DNA of 60,008 nucleotides. Origin: Phellopilus nigrolimitatus (lineage: Eukaryota > Basidiomycota > Agaricomycetes > Hymenochaetales > Hymenochaetaceae). The DNA is taken from assembly GCA_021029095.1 (NCBI GenBank), contig JAJOHG010000154.1:1-60008 (forward strand), given 5' to 3'. The notes under the pieces were generated by a model. The model saw only the letters and a program-made list of their open reading frames with translations. It did not search any database and had not been told where the DNA came from. This document shows, piece by piece, positions 57,115 to 60,008 of the stretch (the first letter of the stretch is position 1; each line of letters begins with the position of its first letter). Made by a program: the position numbers and the translations under genes.

Positions 57115-59369
57115 TTAGAACTGGGGTTGCCACATCTTACTCTTCACGAACGCGAGCAATGCTTCATCGCTTTTAGAGCGGAGGTCCGGGGACTTGTCAA
57201 CACCCTAATGGATTATTCGATAAATAAATTTGCGTAAATCTCGTGAAAGATTTTATCGAACCTCTTTCTGAGCCGTGCGGATGACTCGCGATGCAATTTG
57301 AACACTGATTTCTCGGATGCGCTCGATGCGCGGGTACGTCATTTCGAGCACGCGCTCCTCCTCCGTCAAAGAGTCTGCGAGGGCGAGCGACGCAGCTTCG
57401 ACCATTCCATCAGTTACAGACGACGCACGGGAGAGAATCGCGCCCAATCCCATACCTAGAAAGAACATAGTGTCGTTAATCAATTAATAGGACGTCATCT
57501 AGTTTTGGCGGCAGAGACGTACCAGGGAAGATGTACATGTTATTACCCTGGCCTGGGTAGTGTTCCTTGCCCTTGTAGGAGCGCTGCGGGAAGGGTGAGC
57601 CAGACGCGAAGACAACGCTTCCGTCTGACCACTCGAGGGCCTCGTCGAAGGTGCACTCGGAGAGCTTGACCGGGTTTGAGAGCGGGAAGATGATAGGCCG
57701 TACGTTGAGGCCCGCCATGGCTTCGATCACCTCTTTGTTGAACGCTCCCTGCAGAAACAACGTCATTGATTTTGCCTATGTTATACAGTGCAGTAGATCG
57801 CTTGCCTTGATGGTTGAGAGACCCAGAAGTGCAGTCGGACGCACATAATTGATAATGTCGAGCAAGTTTTTCATGGGAGGGCCAGTATAGTCATTACGCG
57901 AGAAGACTGTACCGAAACAAAATCAATAGATTCCCCCTTGAAGTCGAAGCTATAACGACTTACATTTTTTGTGCTCCGCCATCGGCCCGCGCGTGTCGTA
58001 GATGAGACCCTGCGAATCGACGAACCACACGCGCCGCCGCGCTTCTTCCGCGCTCATGCCATTCAGTGTGAAGAAGCTCATGAGCTGCATCGCGACGCCC
58101 ACGCCGGCGGACCCGGCACCTAGGAACAAAATACGTTGGTCCGAGAGAGGCGTTCCAGCTGCGGCCGAGCCGAGCTTCGCAGCGTTGACGAAGCCAGAGA
58201 GTATAACAGCACCAGTGCCTTGTATGTCATCATTGAATACGGGATATCGCTTCCGGAAAATGCGGAGGTACTCGAAAGCGTGCTCCGTTGAGAAGTCCTT
58301 TCATTCAGTGTTAATTCAGGCACAAATATCGGATATGACAAGGGGAAAGCACCTCAAACTGCACGAGTAGCTTCGGGAATGCCGCACGCATCTCTTTCAT
58401 GAACTCCTCCATGAACTCAGACATTTCTCCGTCCGAAACACGCTTCCGACGAAGTCCGAGGTAGAGCGGGTCATCGAGGAACTTTTCATTGTTTGTTCCG
58501 AGGTCCAGGCAGATGGGAATTGTCGAGGAAGGTCGAATGCTGGATCAAATTCTCAATCATAGAACGGTTTGCTAAAATTTCGACGAACTTACCCAGCTCC
58601 AGCAATGTAAAGTGAAAGTTTGCCAATAGAAATAGGCATGCCGTTGACACCAAGGTCACCAAGACCTAAGATCCGTGAACCTGCCAAAAGAAATTCAGTA
58701 CTGGTGGGGTCATGAAAGAGTTCAGAGCAAACCATCAGTGACCACAGATATACGAGCTTCCTCCTTGCGTGGCCAGCTGTTTAAGATACTCCGAATGTTC
58801 CCTTTATCCTCAATGGAAATAAACTGCGACAGACATGAGTCATGGTCTGAAGGAAACAGGCTCTGAAGAATGGTACATACGATACCCTCTGCGCGCCGAT
58901 AAATGTGCGAGTATTGCAAGCATGCATCTCCAACAGTAGGCGTGTAGATTAAAGGCGTTATCTCCTGCAAATAACGCAAGCCATCAGTAAGAAAGTAGAC
59001 GTCCAGTGAGTATTTCATGGCGACGCACAGAGAGGTTCTCGATGCAGAGCTGGTAGAAACGTGTTTTCGTCTGCTTGCTTAAGCTGCGAGAGGTATATAT
59101 ATTTCTCGATGTTCTTGTCCTTCGAACGCAGTTGCGCTAGGCAGCGCACAACGTGCAATGAGCTGTTCAACGCCGGCGGCGTCATTCCGCGGGGAGGCTT
59201 CGATAGCGCTGTCAATTGAGAGCCAAGGGCATGTAAACGGTTCAGCAGCTGCTCCATGGCTAAAGAGGTGTCGAGGGGGGAAATGAAATTATAAACGCAT
59301 ACGTTGGGGTGAGACTTTGAGCTTTTGTACGCCGTCTGCGGACCATACCTGAATAAGAACACGGGTCAT
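57115..59369 (-). CDS. malic enzyme, with one apparent extra base
   Basis: Oxidative decarboxylation of malate to pyruvate with NAD(P)+. About 563 aa in 11 exons, including 59369-59303, 59259-59029, 58964-58881, 58539-58353, 58297-57964, 57906-57806, 57748-57523 and 57204-57115. Family motifs: [82 protein letters not shown], the NAD(P)-binding [12 protein letters not shown], and ASGSPFP. In exon 2 the frame breaks between [13 protein letters not shown] and YQLCIENLS. The TTT at 59056-59058 (minus strand) has one T too many, and exon phases balance only if it is ignored. The intron after 57806 uses a GC donor (gcaagc). Cofactor and location are not decided; no strong presequence is visible. 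Confidence 0.9.
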
Positions 59370-60008
59370 GATATTGTTGCGAGAAGATCGGTTTAGAGCA
59401 ATGGAGATGAGGTGACTCGACTTGTCCGAGGACTGGTACGAGCGTGCGTGCGGAAATCAGCCGAGCGGAAGTGGTCCAAGCCGTTTATTTCCGCCTCGAG
59501 TCTCTTTTATACGTCCCATCTTCCTGCCTGACACAAATTTACTGGAGACGAGTGGAAATAATGTTGACATGATTCGCTGGGTGCTGGTGTACCAGAATAA
59601 GCCCGGCTATATATCCGAGTCGTCGTAAGTAGTCACACCTGATGCTGCTCACGGTTTGATATATCTCCATTCCAACAGGTGACTAGACAATGATCTTCCC
59701 CAACCCCAGCATTTCTACAACGCGTATAGAACCAGCCTTTGAAATTAAAGTCTGAAGAGCCTAGAGATTCAAAATGAGGTTTAGCAAAGTGTGTCAGGTG
59801 TGTCGATCGTCGGTGGTCGGTGGAAACGGTGGGAAAACCGGAAGTTCTCGCTCAGTCTCTGGATCTATTTCTGGCTTGCAACAGCAAAAGGATTGCATTT
59901 TACACAGGAAAGTAAGTTGTGGACAAGTATGATAGGGTATATGATGATCCACTGGCAATACCAACAATATTTGGTCTCAAATCTGTTACAAACAAGAAAC
60001 ACAGAATG
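59370..60008. other. right end of window, no gene recognised
   Basis: 640 bases upstream of the malic enzyme start. No conserved protein segment on either strand. Probably promoter, possibly leading to another gene beyond the window. Confidence 0.45.

Overview
The window is nuclear DNA of a filamentous basidiomycete, most likely an Agaricomycete. Genes are dense, are cut by many short GT-AG introns (about 50-70 nt), and include several exons under 30 nt. The protein set is typically fungal: Tlg1, CSC1, Vps16, Syg1-type SPX-EXS, Sec62, Sec20, Nmd3, Rpb10, Mix17 and an MGR3-like family. I support 22 protein-coding genes on both strands. I saw no rRNA, tRNA, CRISPR array or recognisable transposase or reverse transcriptase. 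Exon models come from splice motifs, reading phase and family conservation, read by eye.

Layout. 0-9 kb (+): a Tlg1/syntaxin-6 SNARE with two apparent frameshifts, a CSC1/OSCA channel whose start codon appears to be split by an intron, and a five-zinc-finger plus RING protein. 9.8-19.9 kb: a coiled-coil/PHD/chromodomain protein (-), a CARP-like FYVE/SAP/RING ubiquitin ligase (+) and an arrestin-like protein (-). 19.9-24 kb: 4.1 kb without a supportable gene. 24-33 kb: Vps16 (+), a 25-exon SPX-EXS phosphate exporter (-) and a type II haloacid dehalogenase (-). 33.9-35.5 kb: a SAM methyltransferase (+). 35.5-39.5 kb: a second 3.9 kb gap with simple repeats and possible gene debris. 39.5-49.4 kb: very GC-rich and compact, with Rpb10/Sec62, an FMO/Sec20 pair, Nmd3/Clr2-domain protein and an mL45/Tim44-like protein, several sharing 109-195 bp bidirectional promoters. 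49.7-56.1 kb: three MGR3-like genes with identical intron phases. 56.2-59.4 kb: Mix17 and a malic enzyme.

Themes. Many genes act in endomembrane traffic (Tlg1, Vps16, Sec20, Sec62, arrestin, the FYVE ligase). From 48 to 57 kb five consecutive genes look mitochondrial: the mL45/Tim44-like protein, three MGR3-like TPR proteins expected at the inner-membrane i-AAA protease, and the twin CX9C protein Mix17; malic enzyme follows. The most distinctive features are the MGR3-like triplet, the zinc-finger gene in which every finger is interrupted before its first histidine, and the 8-nt and 17-nt microexons in the PHD/chromodomain gene. Phase bookkeeping closes exactly for every gene whose exons I summed, except Tlg1 and malic enzyme, which carry apparent indels.
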